Assembly (NCBI RefSeq): GCF_009192995.1
Contig: NZ_SDID01000005.1
Coordinates: 102,471 to 166,470 of the forward strand
DNA: 64,000 bases
Direction: 5' to 3'
From: Sulfurimonas indica
Lineage (GTDB): Bacteria > Campylobacterota > Campylobacteria > Campylobacterales > Sulfurimonadaceae
Shown here: positions 48,542 through 57,867 of the stretch, piece after piece
Layout: every line of letters begins with the position of its first letter
Numbering within the stretch: position 1 is the stretch's first letter
Notes under the pieces: generated by a model
Database searches by the model: none
The model's input: the letters and a program-made list of their open reading frames with translations, nothing else
Told to the model about the DNA's origin: nothing
Position numbers and translations under genes: made by a program

Positions 48542-48584
48542 CTTTTTTTTTGTCCTTTGAAATTGTTTCGAAATTTAAGTAGAG

Positions 48585-48593
48585 ATTATAACA
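48585..48593 (-). promoter_or_regulatory. Extended -10 promoter of the tolC-RND operon
   Basis: On the minus strand TGTTATAAT lies 44 bases before the tolC ATG. It shares the 114-base divergent gap with the promoter of the YyaL-like gene. Confidence 0.5.
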
Positions 48594-48643
48594 TATATTT
48601 TATTTTCCTATATCACAAATGCATCACATTTAATTATTTGGAG

Positions 48644-48649
48644 TATAAT
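48644..48649 (+). promoter_or_regulatory. -10 box very close to the YyaL-like start
   Basis: TATAAT ends only six bases before the ATG at 48656, so transcription would begin at about the start codon. Either the mRNA is leaderless or the true promoter lies further up. Confidence 0.45.
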
Positions 48650-48655
48650 CAGTAA

Positions 48656-50623
48656 ATGAAGACAATATATGTAACGCTTTTTCTCATTTTTTTTCTGTTA
48701 CCTACACAGCTTTTGACAAATGAGCTGGAAAAAGAAACATCACCTTACCTTTTGCAACATGCAGACAACCCTGTAGAGTGGATGCCATGGGGAAAAAAAG
48801 CATTTGAAAGAGCAAAAAAAGAGCAAAAACCAATTTTTCTCTCTATCGGTTATGCAACCTGTCATTGGTGTCATGTAATGGAAGAGGAGTCTTTTTCAAA
48901 CAAAAAGATTGCGCAACTACTGAATAAATATTTTATATGTATAAAAATAGACAGAGAGGAGCTGCCACATGTGGATGTGCTTTATCAACAACTTTATAAA
49001 AAACATTATGGACGATTTGGAGGTTGGCCGCTCAATCTTTTTATGACAGCAGATAAAAAGGTTTTTTACATAACAAACTACATTCCACCCTTACATGAGA
49101 GTTATGCAGAGGGATTTGATACATTACTCCTCAAACTACATAATATTTATGAAAATAAAAAACTTTTAGAAAAAAATATGTATCTCTATAGGCATATACA
49201 AAAACGTTTCCCCAAAAGTACAAAAGAGAAGCAACTCTCTCTCAAAAGTTTAATAAGGTCAATAAAAAAAGAGTATGACAGTGAAGATGTCGGTTTTGGA
49301 AAAAGTAAGCGATTCCCTCAGGCCGCAAAAACTGCTTTAGTACTGCAACTTGCTGAACTTACTGATAATAAAGAGTTAAAGAAAAACTACTTTGAACTGC
49401 TTGATATCATGACCTTACGAGGATTGTATGACCATGTAGATGGCGGCTTTTTCCGTTACAGTGTCGATGAAGCGTGGGAGATACCCCATTTTGAAAAAAT
49501 GCTTTATACACAGGCTGAGTTGATACCGCTTTATGTACGAGGCTATGTATTAGAAGCAAAACCACTCTATAAAGATGTCATAAAAGAGAGTATCGCTATG
49601 CTTGATAGATACTTTTTATATAAAGACTATTATTTTAGTGCTAGTGATGCAGATTCTAATACACAAGAGGGTGGCTTTTTTATTTTCACACAGGATGAGA
49701 TTAAAAAAGCCTTGCGGCATAATCCTCACGCAAAAGCCATAGAAGAAGCGATGGAGTTTAGTTTTGAAGGGAACTTTCATGACAAAGTGCATATCAACTT
49801 TTATACAGATAAACGCCCAAAAGGATTTACAGTCTTTCAAAAAGAGTTGCAAAAGATAAGAGAGAAAAGAGCATATCCTTTTATAGATAAAAAGATAAAT
49901 ACAGCTTGGAATGCGATGATGATAGAAGCCCTCTACATAGCTTCAGTTGTAGATAAAAGCTATGCATTAAAAGCGAAAAACCATCTAGAGGCTTTAACAG
50001 AGCTAATGTTTGATAAAGGAGCTTTGTACCATCAAACTGTTCCCAAACGTAGACCAACACAAAAAGGGCTTTTGGAGGATTATGCTTTTTTTATCTCCGC
50101 TTTGATAGCTGCCTATGAAGTAGAGTATGATGAAAAAAGGTTGGATTTTGCAGCTTATCTTTTACAGCAGGCGAAAGAGAAGTTTTATAAAAATGGTATT
50201 TGGTACTTGAGTGATGATGATTTACATATAAAAGCTGATTTGAGTGATAAGTACTATACTTCCGCTCAGTCTAAGATGCTGCAAAATATTTTAAAGCTTG
50301 CTGCTTTAAAAGCCTCGTTTACTTATGAAAAATTTGCGCAGGAGAGTTTAAAAAATCTTCATAGCGAACTGCAAGAAAAACAGAGTACTGTACCTGCTTT
50401 GGCTTCAGCTTACCTAATGCAGAAGTATGGGATGGTTGTTCTAAAAAGTTCAAAGAAAAACCTTGTACAGCAACGCAAAAACATTGAAGAGATATGGTAT
50501 CCCTACATTTTAAGAAAAGCAGAAAACTATAATGATTACCTTGCATGTACACTGCGTCGCTGCTTTGCAAAAGAGAGTACTATGAAAGCTATAAAAACAG
50601 TAATAAAAACTTTGAAAAGATAG
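48656..50623 (+). CDS. Exported YyaL/DUF255-type thioredoxin and glycosidase-fold protein
   Basis: The 655 residues have an N-terminal signal peptide (IYVTLFLIFFLLPTQLL), then the DUF255 thioredoxin-like domain beginning ETSPYLLQHADNPVEW with the active site C69-H-W-C72. A long (alpha/alpha)6-type region follows, with repeats such as HVDGGFFRYSVDEAWEIPHFEKMLY. Most family members (YyaL, human SPATA20) are cytosolic, so the signal is notable. The reaction is not known. There is only a distant GGAG (48640) upstream of the ATG. Divergent from the tolC operon. Confidence 0.88.
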   Translation: MKTIYVTLFLIFFLLPTQLLTNELEKETSPYLLQHADNPVEWMPWGKKAFERAKKEQKPIFLSIGYATCHWCHVMEEESFSNKKIAQLLNKYFICIKIDREELPHVDVLYQQLYKKHYGRFGGWPLNLFMTADKKVFYITNYIPPLHESYAEGFDTLLLKLHNIYENKKLLEKNMYLYRHIQKRFPKSTKEKQLSLKSLIRSIKKEYDSEDVGFGKSKRFPQAAKTALVLQLAELTDNKELKKNYFELLDIMTLRGLYDHVDGGFFRYSVDEAWEIPHFEKMLYTQAELIPLYVRGYVLEAKPLYKDVIKESIAMLDRYFLYKDYYFSASDADSNTQEGGFFIFTQDEIKKALRHNPHAKAIEEAMEFSFEGNFHDKVHINFYTDKRPKGFTVFQKELQKIREKRAYPFIDKKINTAWNAMMIEALYIASVVDKSYALKAKNHLEALTELMFDKGALYHQTVPKRRPTQKGLLEDYAFFISALIAAYEVEYDEKRLDFAAYLLQQAKEKFYKNGIWYLSDDDLHIKADLSDKYYTSAQSKMLQNILKLAALKASFTYEKFAQESLKNLHSELQEKQSTVPALASAYLMQKYGMVVLKSSKKNLVQQRKNIEEIWYPYILRKAENYNDYLACTLRRCFAKESTMKAIKTVIKTLKR

Positions 50624-50716
50624 GATGTCTAAGTATAAGAAAAATGTATAGCTGAATTTTAAGTTTATATCACTAAAATTTGATTTATATTTTAGCGTAA
50701 GGTAGGTGATTTTTTT

Positions 50717-51166
50717 ATGGCAAATGTTTGTCCACTGAATTTTGTAAAAGTTGATTCAAATATTGCACGTTTCAGCTCTTTGTTTGTAGCGATGCTGGTG
50801 ATGCTTTATCTCTATACAAACAATGTGTTTATACTCTATTTTTTAGCATTTGATTTTATTATGAAACTCTTTTTAAATCCCGGAGTCTCCCCCATTCATA
50901 TGCTTGCTACATTTTTAAAAGATTTTTTTAAAATAGAGAGTAAGTTTACTGACGGTGGTGCAAAAAAACTTGCAGGTTTCTTTGGACTTTTTTTTGTCTT
51001 TTTATTAATTGTCTCACATTATATTGATATCTGGGATATTTCACTTGGTATTGCAGTAGTCTTTTTGAGCTGTTCTTTGCTTGATGTATTTTTTAATTTT
51101 TGTATTGGTTGTAAAATTTACTATATAATTAAAAAAGTATATCCAAACTTTATGAATAATTTGTAG
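50717..51166 (+). CDS. DUF4395 membrane protein
   Basis: The 149 residues begin CPLNFVKVDSNIARF, the start signature of DUF4395. There are four hydrophobic segments, and a cysteine pair near the end (FNFCIGCKIYYII). In relatives the start and end cysteines lie near a membrane face and sometimes sit beside thioredoxin-like genes. The upstream gene here is thioredoxin-like, which supports a redox link, but this is inference. Start ATG at 50717. Confidence 0.78.
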   Translation: MANVCPLNFVKVDSNIARFSSLFVAMLVMLYLYTNNVFILYFLAFDFIMKLFLNPGVSPIHMLATFLKDFFKIESKFTDGGAKKLAGFFGLFFVFLLIVSHYIDIWDISLGIAVVFLSCSLLDVFFNFCIGCKIYYIIKKVYPNFMNNL

Positions 51167-51185
51167 AGTTTTTCATAGGAAATAG

Positions 51186-52496
51186 ATGAGAAGCATAGGA
51201 CTTTTAGGCGCTATTTCCATAGGGATTGGCGGTATGGTCGGTGGTGGTATTTTTGCCGTTTTAGGTGAAGCTGTATCACTCGCACACGGTGCAACCGCTG
51301 TTGCATTTGGAATTGCCGGTTTAGTCGCAATTTTGACAGCATACTCTTATGCAAAGTTCTCGGTTGTCTATCAAAGTGAAGGTGGAACAGTTACTTTCAT
51401 CGATAAAGCATTTGGTGATAATATTCTCTCCGGAAGTGTCAACCTTATGCTTTGGCTGAGCTACCTCGTTACAATTTCACTTTATGCTACGGCTTTTGCA
51501 TCGTATGGTGAGACGTTTTTTACATATAAAAGTATCTGGCTGTATCATGGACTTATCTCTGTATCTATTATTTTACCTGCTGTCATTAACCTTGTAAGTG
51601 CCTCTTTTGTCGGTAAAAGTGAGACCTTCATCGTTATTCTCAAAGTCTCTCTTTTGATATTAGTGATTGTGGCGGGTGCTTCTTATGTTGATACAGAGCG
51701 TATGTCTCCACAGAACTGGGGAACACCATTTTCCATCATCGTTGCGGGGATGATTATTTTTGTGGCATATGAAGGATTTGAACTTATAGCAAACTCTGCA
51801 GAAGATATTGAAAATCCTGATAAAAATCTTCCTCGTGCTTTTTATGCTTCTGTAATTATCGTAATTGCACTCTATATCTTAATATCGGTCATTACTGTTG
51901 GTAGTGTCTCTGAAGATGCTTTGATGCAAGCAAAAGATTATGCACTTGCCATTGCTGCAGAACCTGCATTGGGACATGTCGGTTTTGTACTTGTTGCTTC
52001 TGCCGCATTACTTTCAACATTTTCTGCAATTAATGCTACTATTTACGGTAATGCACGTTTAGGATATATCATTGCCAAAGATGGTAAACTGCCACGATCT
52101 TTAATGGATGAAGAGAAAAAGTCAGGTGTCCCTTTCAAAGGAGTGCTCTATACAACCGTACTAAGTTTGATACTTGCTAATACAATAGATTTGACAGAGA
52201 TAGCGATTATCGGAAGTGCCGGCTTTTTATTGATATTTTTTATTGTAAACCTCAGTGCTTATAAGTTGCAAAAAGAGATTGATGCAAACAGAATTATCGT
52301 GAGTCTCTCTTCAATTTTTGCTTTTTTTGCATTAGGAACACTTCTGTATCACACATACAGCTCCAATCCTCGAGCAGTTGTGATTTTTATGTCCTTTATC
52401 ATCGTCTCTGTACTTTTTGAGCTGATTTACGGGAGATATTTTCGTGGTCAGTTCTTTGATAGAAGATACAAAAACGTACAAAAAGAGAAACATTGA
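51186..52496 (+). CDS. APC-family amino acid permease
   Basis: The 436 residues have about twelve hydrophobic segments. The first helix carries the GIGGMVGGGIFAVLG motif of the APC superfamily, which binds the substrate amino or carboxyl group. The sixth helix has FVAYEGFELIANSAEDIENP, which matches YfnA/SteT-type members. The amino acid cannot be told. It starts 19 bases after the DUF4395 stop. A long hairpin follows in the gap to the convergent small gene. Confidence 0.9.
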   Translation: MRSIGLLGAISIGIGGMVGGGIFAVLGEAVSLAHGATAVAFGIAGLVAILTAYSYAKFSVVYQSEGGTVTFIDKAFGDNILSGSVNLMLWLSYLVTISLYATAFASYGETFFTYKSIWLYHGLISVSIILPAVINLVSASFVGKSETFIVILKVSLLILVIVAGASYVDTERMSPQNWGTPFSIIVAGMIIFVAYEGFELIANSAEDIENPDKNLPRAFYASVIIVIALYILISVITVGSVSEDALMQAKDYALAIAAEPALGHVGFVLVASAALLSTFSAINATIYGNARLGYIIAKDGKLPRSLMDEEKKSGVPFKGVLYTTVLSLILANTIDLTEIAIIGSAGFLLIFFIVNLSAYKLQKEIDANRIIVSLSSIFAFFALGTLLYHTYSSNPRAVVIFMSFIIVSVLFELIYGRYFRGQFFDRRYKNVQKEKH

Positions 52497-52561
52497 CATC
52501 CTAAATCAGGATTTACTATAAACTTAATCAAAAATGGTTCAAAAAGAAAATATGCAATTAT

Positions 52562-52591
52562 TTTTAGCAAGGTTTTCAAACCTCGCTAAAA
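52562..52591. terminator. Long hairpin between convergent genes
   Basis: TTTTAGC-A-AGGTTT pairs with AAACCT-C-GCTAAAA around a two-base loop; one mismatch. It sits midway between the permease and the convergent small gene and could end both. Another short stem, ATCCT/AGGAT at 52499-52513, directly follows the permease stop. Confidence 0.55.
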
Positions 52592-52606
52592 TGAACACTT
52601 TAGATT

Positions 52607-52921
52607 TTATACATAAGTAGAGAAATCATATGCTGCACTTGAAGTAGATTGTTCTGTATTTAATTGGTCGAGCATATCTAAAAGAGTCTGTGCATACTCA
52701 TCACTACTCATAGATGTTGCATCAACCTCTTTCATTTGAGCGACCATTGATTGTTTGTCTGCTTGAGAGAGTGAACTCATCTGCTCTTTTAATGCACTTC
52801 TGTCTTCTGATGAGAGACTCTGCATGATATCTTTCATACCACCTTTGCCTTGTCCACCACCAGCACCGTACATATTTTGTATCTGCATCTGTTGCATTGA
52901 ACCACTTGCATTTACATTCAT
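52607..52921 (-). CDS. Small Met/Gln/Ser-rich hypothetical protein
   Basis: The 104 residues have no signal peptide or membrane helix. The N-terminal third is Met, Gln and Gly rich (SMQQMQIQNMYGAGGGQGKGG). The rest is a helical Ser/Asp/Gln region with paired LSSEDRSALKEQM and LSQADKQSMVAQM units, then an Asp-rich helix. The units look like degenerate EF-hand-type or coiled repeats but lack calcium loops. AAAGGATTTACT supports ATG 52921; the reading frame 57 bases further up has no ribosome site. No family recognised. Confidence 0.65.
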   Translation of the reverse strand: MNVNASGSMQQMQIQNMYGAGGGQGKGGMKDIMQSLSSEDRSALKEQMSSLSQADKQSMVAQMKEVDATSMSSDEYAQTLLDMLDQLNTEQSTSSAAYDFSTYV

Positions 52922-53074
52922 AGTAAATCCTTTCGAGTTTATATATGTTAACAAGCAAAAAACATTCCTTATTAACACTATTCGTATTTTATAAAATGAA
53001 TGTTAAGTAAACGTTAATGATAGCTTAATATTATTATGCTATATTTGTTGATAAATAATCACAAGGAGTGAGAG

Positions 53075-53515
53075 ATGTCAAAAATAAAAACAATAACGAT
53101 ATCCGTAATATTGCTGGGTGTTATCATACAGCTTGTGCCTTATGGCAGAGACCATGTAAATCCACCGGTAGTACAGGAACCACAATGGGATACTCCAAAG
53201 ACACGCGATCTTTTTATGCGTGCATGCGCTGATTGTCACTCCAATGAAACGAAATGGCCATGGTATAGTAATGTTGCTCCTGTCTCTTGGTTAGTACAGC
53301 ATGATGTTGATGAAGGAAGAGAACATTTTAATATCTCTAATTGGCTCCATCAAAAGAAGAACAAAGGTGATGAAGCCGCTGAGGAGCTGCGTGAGGGAGA
53401 GATGCCTCCACTCGTTTATCTGCCTGTTCATCCAGAAGCAAGGTTAAGTGAAACAGAGAAAAAAGAGCTTATTAAAGGACTTGTCAATACTTTTGGTGAA
53501 GAGGATGACGAATAA
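53075..53515 (+). CDS. Membrane-anchored c-type haem-binding domain protein
   Basis: The 146 residues have one N-terminal helix (TITISVILLGVIIQLVPYG) and one CADCHSNETKWPWYS haem motif, typical of the Haem_bd family (PF14376). The block NVAPVSWLVQHDVDEGREHFN and the late MPPLVY are also family features. It probably faces the periplasm as an anchored monohaem protein. AAGGAGTGAGAG precedes the ATG. The tolC-type gene of the next cluster follows after 91 bases. Confidence 0.85.
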   Translation: MSKIKTITISVILLGVIIQLVPYGRDHVNPPVVQEPQWDTPKTRDLFMRACADCHSNETKWPWYSNVAPVSWLVQHDVDEGREHFNISNWLHQKKNKGDEAAEELREGEMPPLVYLPVHPEARLSETEKKELIKGLVNTFGEEDDE

Positions 53516-53606
53516 CTGAACTGTAAAGATTTTTTTCTTTCTAACGATGCCTTAATGCGCTTATGCAATAATACAGAATCAAAAGTAATTTTTATTAAGG
53601 TGTGAA

Positions 53607-54860
53607 ATGAAAAAAATATTTTTAATTTCTGTATTGTTCTTTTCTCTTCTCAATGCAGAACTCTTAACGCTGCAGGAGAGTATAGATACTGTTTTAAAAA
53701 ATTATCCTGATGTAAAATCTTTTGAGTTCAAAGTAAAACAGTCTGAGTCTTCTTATAAGTCAGCTTTTGCAGACTATCTTCCTCAAATTAATCTAAGTGC
53801 GCAGTATAATGCAGCACAGACCTTTGTTTTACCACAAAATGGCACTTTCCATACAGTAGATGATTCCGGATGGAATGCAGGAGTCAACCTAAAACAAAAA
53901 GTATGGGATTTTGAAAAGACATCATCTAAGGTGGCTGCTACAAAAGTTGATAAAGATATCTCCAAACTCTCATTAAAAGAGTTAAAAGCACTACTTGTTT
54001 TTAAGGTAAAAGGGCTTTATGAGTTGATGGTCGTCCAAAATGAAGCTATAAAGGTACGTAAAAAAGATTTAGAATCAAAAGCAGCATACTATGCACAGGC
54101 AGAAGCTTTAGTAGAACAGGGTTTGAAAACACAGGCAGATGCAAGCCGTTTCTTATCTGCTCTTTATCTAGCAAAAGATAATTTAGCAATTGCAGAAACT
54201 AGTTATGAAAAAGCAAAAACTACACTTGAACTTTATATGAATAAAAAGATAGCAGATGGTGTAGAGTTAGAAGAACAGGTACTGAAAAAAGAGTTGCATA
54301 AACTTCAAGGTATAGAAAAAGAGATATTAAACAATAACTATACACTCCAAATAGATGAAAAAAATATTGAAAAAAATATACTTTTACATAAATCGGCACA
54401 AGCATCACATTTTGGCTCTGTTGATATTGTTGCTTCTTATAATCACTTAGACACTTTAAATGTATATGATACAAAACTTGCAGGAATAACGTTAAATGTT
54501 CCACTTTACAGTGGTGGCAGAGTCTCTGCTGAAGCACAAAAAGCACAAATCAGTGCGGAGATAGCAAAAGAGCAGAGACGCTCACGTGAGCTTGCTTTAA
54601 AAGAAGAGATACAGAGCTTACTGCTCGACATTATACGATATGCCAAGACAATAGCAGCAAAAAAGGCACAGTTGAAATCAGCAAAAGATACAAAGAGTGT
54701 GTTGGATGCAAGATATAAAGAGGGGTTGGCAACATATATCGAAGTTCTTGATGCTACTTCTTTGGTATTAAATGCTGAACTTGGACTTTTAGAAGCATAT
54801 TATTACAGAACACTCAGTATTGACAGAATTGATTATTTAAAAGGAAAATATAATGAATAG
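53607..54860 (+). CDS. TolC-family outer membrane protein of the ABC export cluster
   Basis: The 417 residues have a signal peptide (KIFLISVLFFSLLNA) and two TolC-like repeats with long helices; LNVPLYSGGRVSAEAQKAQ in the second is typical. It is the outer membrane duct for the adaptor and ABC permease encoded downstream. It is not closely similar to the other TolC protein at 47177. AAGGTGTGAA precedes the ATG, and the end overlaps the adaptor gene by eight bases. Carries one CTCACGTGAG palindrome. Confidence 0.9.
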   Translation: MKKIFLISVLFFSLLNAELLTLQESIDTVLKNYPDVKSFEFKVKQSESSYKSAFADYLPQINLSAQYNAAQTFVLPQNGTFHTVDDSGWNAGVNLKQKVWDFEKTSSKVAATKVDKDISKLSLKELKALLVFKVKGLYELMVVQNEAIKVRKKDLESKAAYYAQAEALVEQGLKTQADASRFLSALYLAKDNLAIAETSYEKAKTTLELYMNKKIADGVELEEQVLKKELHKLQGIEKEILNNNYTLQIDEKNIEKNILLHKSAQASHFGSVDIVASYNHLDTLNVYDTKLAGITLNVPLYSGGRVSAEAQKAQISAEIAKEQRRSRELALKEEIQSLLLDIIRYAKTIAAKKAQLKSAKDTKSVLDARYKEGLATYIEVLDATSLVLNAELGLLEAYYYRTLSIDRIDYLKGKYNE

Positions 54861-55992
54861 ATGGATGAAATACGGCATTATATTCGTAGCACTTTTCATA
54901 GTAGGCAGTGTTTTTTATAACAAAGTCTATATTCCAAAAAGTACTTATGTAAAAGTAAGAGCGCAAAGAGGAGCTATGGATGTTTATGTTTTTGGCATAG
55001 GCAATGTTGGGGCTAAAAATATCTATGCTGTCAATGCTTTGAGTGCTGCGAAGATCTTAGAGATTAAAAAAGATGCAGGGGAGTGGGTAAAAAAAGGAGA
55101 ACTACTGGTTGTTATGGACCCGGTTGATCTACCACAGCTTCTAGAAGAGGCAAAGATAGCGGTAAAAAAAGCCTCATTAGAGTTAATAGCTTTCAAAAAA
55201 GAGTTGCAGAGTCTCATCGCTCAAAAAAATCTTGTGCAACTGACATATGAGCGTTATGCAAAACTAAAAGAACAATCTTTTGCTTCGCAATCTGAGTATG
55301 ATAAAGCAAAGGCTGATTTAGATGCTATTGATGCACAAATTGAAGCAACAAAGGCACGTATTGATTCTGCAAAAGCAGAAGTAAGACGAGCAAAAAAGAG
55401 TACTGAAGCGCTGGCAGTAAAGCTCTCACGCTATAAAATCACTGCACCTGTAGATGGTTACATTATTGCACGTGAGGCTGATGTTGCAGAGAGTGTCGTG
55501 CCAACGCAGGCTATTTTAAAAATAGTAGATCCTAAAACTGTTTGGATAAAAGCTTACATAGATGAGAAAATAAGTGGCAATATAAAAGTAGGACAAAAGG
55601 CCAAGATTACACTACGTTCTCGTTCAAATGAGAAGTTTTCAGGTTATGTTAGCCGCATTGTACCTCAGAGTGATGCCGTAACAGGTGAGCGTGAGGTGGA
55701 TGTCATGTTTGAGAAATTGCCCATTCCTTTTTATATCAATGAACAGGCTGAAGTACTCATAGCAACAAAAAAATTAAAAAATGTTCTTAAAATTCCTCTA
55801 AATGTTCTTGTGCATAAAAAAAGTGTTACAGGAGTTTGGGTAGACAAAGATGGTAGAGCCAGTTTTAAAGAGTTGCAAATCTTAGCTGTTTCAGACAATG
55901 AAGTAGCGGTTGCAAATATAGATAATCAAGTTAAAATTATTCTTCCTGCTCAAAATAAAAAACCTCTTTTTGAGGGAGCAAGAGTACACTGA
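54853..55992 (+). CDS. HlyD/MacA-type adaptor of the ABC export cluster
   Basis: The 379 residues start with a membrane helix (YGIIFVALFIVGSVFY) and have a biotinyl-lipoyl domain (LEIKKDAGEWVKKGELL), a long coiled coil (about residues 100-200) and the second lipoyl half (YKITAPVDGYIIAREA). A beta-barrel then follows. It connects the inner-membrane FtsX-type permease to TolC. It overlaps the tolC gene, and its stop overlaps the permease start, so the cluster is co-translated. Confidence 0.92.
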   Translation: MNRWMKYGIIFVALFIVGSVFYNKVYIPKSTYVKVRAQRGAMDVYVFGIGNVGAKNIYAVNALSAAKILEIKKDAGEWVKKGELLVVMDPVDLPQLLEEAKIAVKKASLELIAFKKELQSLIAQKNLVQLTYERYAKLKEQSFASQSEYDKAKADLDAIDAQIEATKARIDSAKAEVRRAKKSTEALAVKLSRYKITAPVDGYIIAREADVAESVVPTQAILKIVDPKTVWIKAYIDEKISGNIKVGQKAKITLRSRSNEKFSGYVSRIVPQSDAVTGEREVDVMFEKLPIPFYINEQAEVLIATKKLKNVLKIPLNVLVHKKSVTGVWVDKDGRASFKELQILAVSDNEVAVANIDNQVKIILPAQNKKPLFEGARVH

Positions 55993-57137
55993 TGATAAAT
56001 CTTGCTCAAAAAGATATAGCCCATACATTTGGTAAGTTTATCGTTACTGCTATGGGTGTTGGTATGCTACTTGGCATTGTGCTTATCATGATAGGTGTTT
56101 ATCGTGGGATGATAGTTGATGCGGAGGTGTTACTTGATGATTTGAATGTCGATCTGTGGGTAGTTCAAGAAAATACATTGGGACCTTTTGCTGAAGCATC
56201 ACGAATTCATGAAGATTTGAAAAACACACTCCGGGTAATAGATGGAGTAGATAAGACTGCAGCATTGACTTTTCAAAATATTCAGTTACCGTCAAAATTT
56301 AAGCAGGTGCGTGTTGTTGCTGTTGGATTTGATCCTTTTGGTACTATTAACCCGATAAACCCTGAACGCATTGTTGCCGGAAGAGGTGTAATACGAAGTC
56401 ATTACGAGATGGTTGTCAGTGATAAAGTTGGTTTTAAACTCAAAGATAAAATACCGTTAGGGCGCAATATCTATACTGTAGTTGGAGTCACTCACGGTAC
56501 AGTTTCTTCAGGCGGTGACCCACTGGTATATATCAGCTTAAAAGATGCCCAGGAGTTGCAGTTTTTATACTCAAACTCACGTATTCGTAATGACAGAGCA
56601 CGTGGTCTTAGCGGGGGTGATTCTCATATGGTAAATAGTATTGTTGTAACACTGCACAAAGGTTACTCTATTGATAAAGTTGCAGATGATATCAAACGGT
56701 GGAAGCATAAAAGTGTTTATACTCGAGAAGAACAAAAAACTATATTGACAAAAAACCTTATCGAGAGAGCTTCGAAACAGATAGGACTCTTTACTGCTAT
56801 TTTGGTTGTTGTCTCTACCATTATCATAGCATTAATTATTTACACGATGACTTTGGAGAAGATGAAAGAGATATCGATCATGAAGCTAATCGGGATTCCA
56901 AACAGTATAATTATTAAAATGATTGTCCAAGAAACACTGCTACTTGGATTTTTGGCTTTTATATTTGGTAATATGTTTTCTCATCTTATCTATACGAAAT
57001 TTCCAAAGAGAGTTGTTTTAGAGATTCCTGATGCCTGGATGCTTTTTCTGGTTGTTATCATCGCATCAATTTTATCCTCATTTATCGGTGTGAAAAAAGC
57101 AATTTCTGCTGATCCTGCTGCAGCGATAGGTGGTTAA
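55992..57137 (+). CDS. FtsX-like ABC permease (MacB/DevC type)
   Basis: The 381 residues have one helix at the N terminus, a periplasmic domain of about 230 residues, and three C-terminal helices. Those include the FtsX/MacB pattern (EKMKEISIMKLIGIPNSIIIKMI, just after the second helix, is the coupling region). With one N-terminal and three C-terminal helices it matches the DevC/MacB group that exports glycolipids, peptides or lipoproteins with a HlyD partner. Substrate unknown. The ATP-binding protein is encoded next. Confidence 0.9.
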   Translation: MINLAQKDIAHTFGKFIVTAMGVGMLLGIVLIMIGVYRGMIVDAEVLLDDLNVDLWVVQENTLGPFAEASRIHEDLKNTLRVIDGVDKTAALTFQNIQLPSKFKQVRVVAVGFDPFGTINPINPERIVAGRGVIRSHYEMVVSDKVGFKLKDKIPLGRNIYTVVGVTHGTVSSGGDPLVYISLKDAQELQFLYSNSRIRNDRARGLSGGDSHMVNSIVVTLHKGYSIDKVADDIKRWKHKSVYTREEQKTILTKNLIERASKQIGLFTAILVVVSTIIIALIIYTMTLEKMKEISIMKLIGIPNSIIIKMIVQETLLLGFLAFIFGNMFSHLIYTKFPKRVVLEIPDAWMLFLVVIIASILSSFIGVKKAISADPAAAIGG

Positions 57138-57139
57138 GT

Positions 57140-57856
57140 ATGAGTAGTAAACAAAGTATAAAAGTTGAAAATCTTGTAAAGCATTTTGGTAGTGGTGACA
57201 ATCTTGTTCGTGTTATTGAAGGGGCAGATTTTCAAGTTGACAAAGGTGAACTCGTAGCTCTCATTGCACCGAGTGGAGCAGGAAAAACAACACTACTTAT
57301 GATGATAGGCTGTGTGGAAGAACCAACAAGTGGAAGAATTTGGCTTGGTGATGATAAGGTTTATGATAATAAATGGCTTACACGTGAAACGAGAAAGATA
57401 CGGCGTGAGAAGATAGGTTTTATCTTTCAGGCACACTATCTCATTCCCTTTTTAAATGTTATAGAGAATGTTACACTTGTCCCACAAACAAATGGAGTAT
57501 CAAAAAAAGATTCGGAAGCAAAGGCAAAGGAACTTTTAGAATATTTTGATATAGGTAATAAAGCCAGAGCAATGCCATCGGAACTTTCAGGCGGACAAAA
57601 TCAAAGGGTAGCCATTGCACGTGCTTTGGCAAACAGTCCTGAGATTATTTTAGCAGATGAGCCTACAGCCGCACTTGACCTGGCGCGTTCTGTTGATGTT
57701 GTTAAGATGTTAAAAAAGATAGCTATAGAGCAGGATGTGGCTGTAATTATGGTAACGCATGATGAAGCAATGCTGCCACTTTGTGATAGAATATTGAAGA
57801 TAGAAAATAAAAAAGTGGTATCAAGTGATGTTCCAAAGGATATTCACATTTTATAA
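57140..57856 (+). CDS. ABC transporter ATP-binding protein (LolD/MacB type)
   Basis: The 238 residues have Walker A in LIAPSGAGKTTLLM, with Ala where most members have Gly before PSG. The ABC signature is LSGGQNQRVAIARAL, Walker B ILADEPTAALD, and a switch histidine (MVTHDEAM). It powers the FtsX-like permease encoded upstream, two bases away. In other cases such proteins are named LolD, MacB or DevA; the HlyD and TolC partners here fit DevA/MacB better. Confidence 0.93.
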   Translation: MSSKQSIKVENLVKHFGSGDNLVRVIEGADFQVDKGELVALIAPSGAGKTTLLMMIGCVEEPTSGRIWLGDDKVYDNKWLTRETRKIRREKIGFIFQAHYLIPFLNVIENVTLVPQTNGVSKKDSEAKAKELLEYFDIGNKARAMPSELSGGQNQRVAIARALANSPEIILADEPTAALDLARSVDVVKMLKKIAIEQDVAVIMVTHDEAMLPLCDRILKIENKKVVSSDVPKDIHIL

Positions 57857-57867
57857 AAGGTGTAGCT

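Noticed and set aside
3953..54590. The CACGTG-containing palindrome read as parS
   Set aside because: parS needs TTTCACGTGAAA; these copies have C and G at the third outer position and lie inside ordinary genes, not near a parAB locus.
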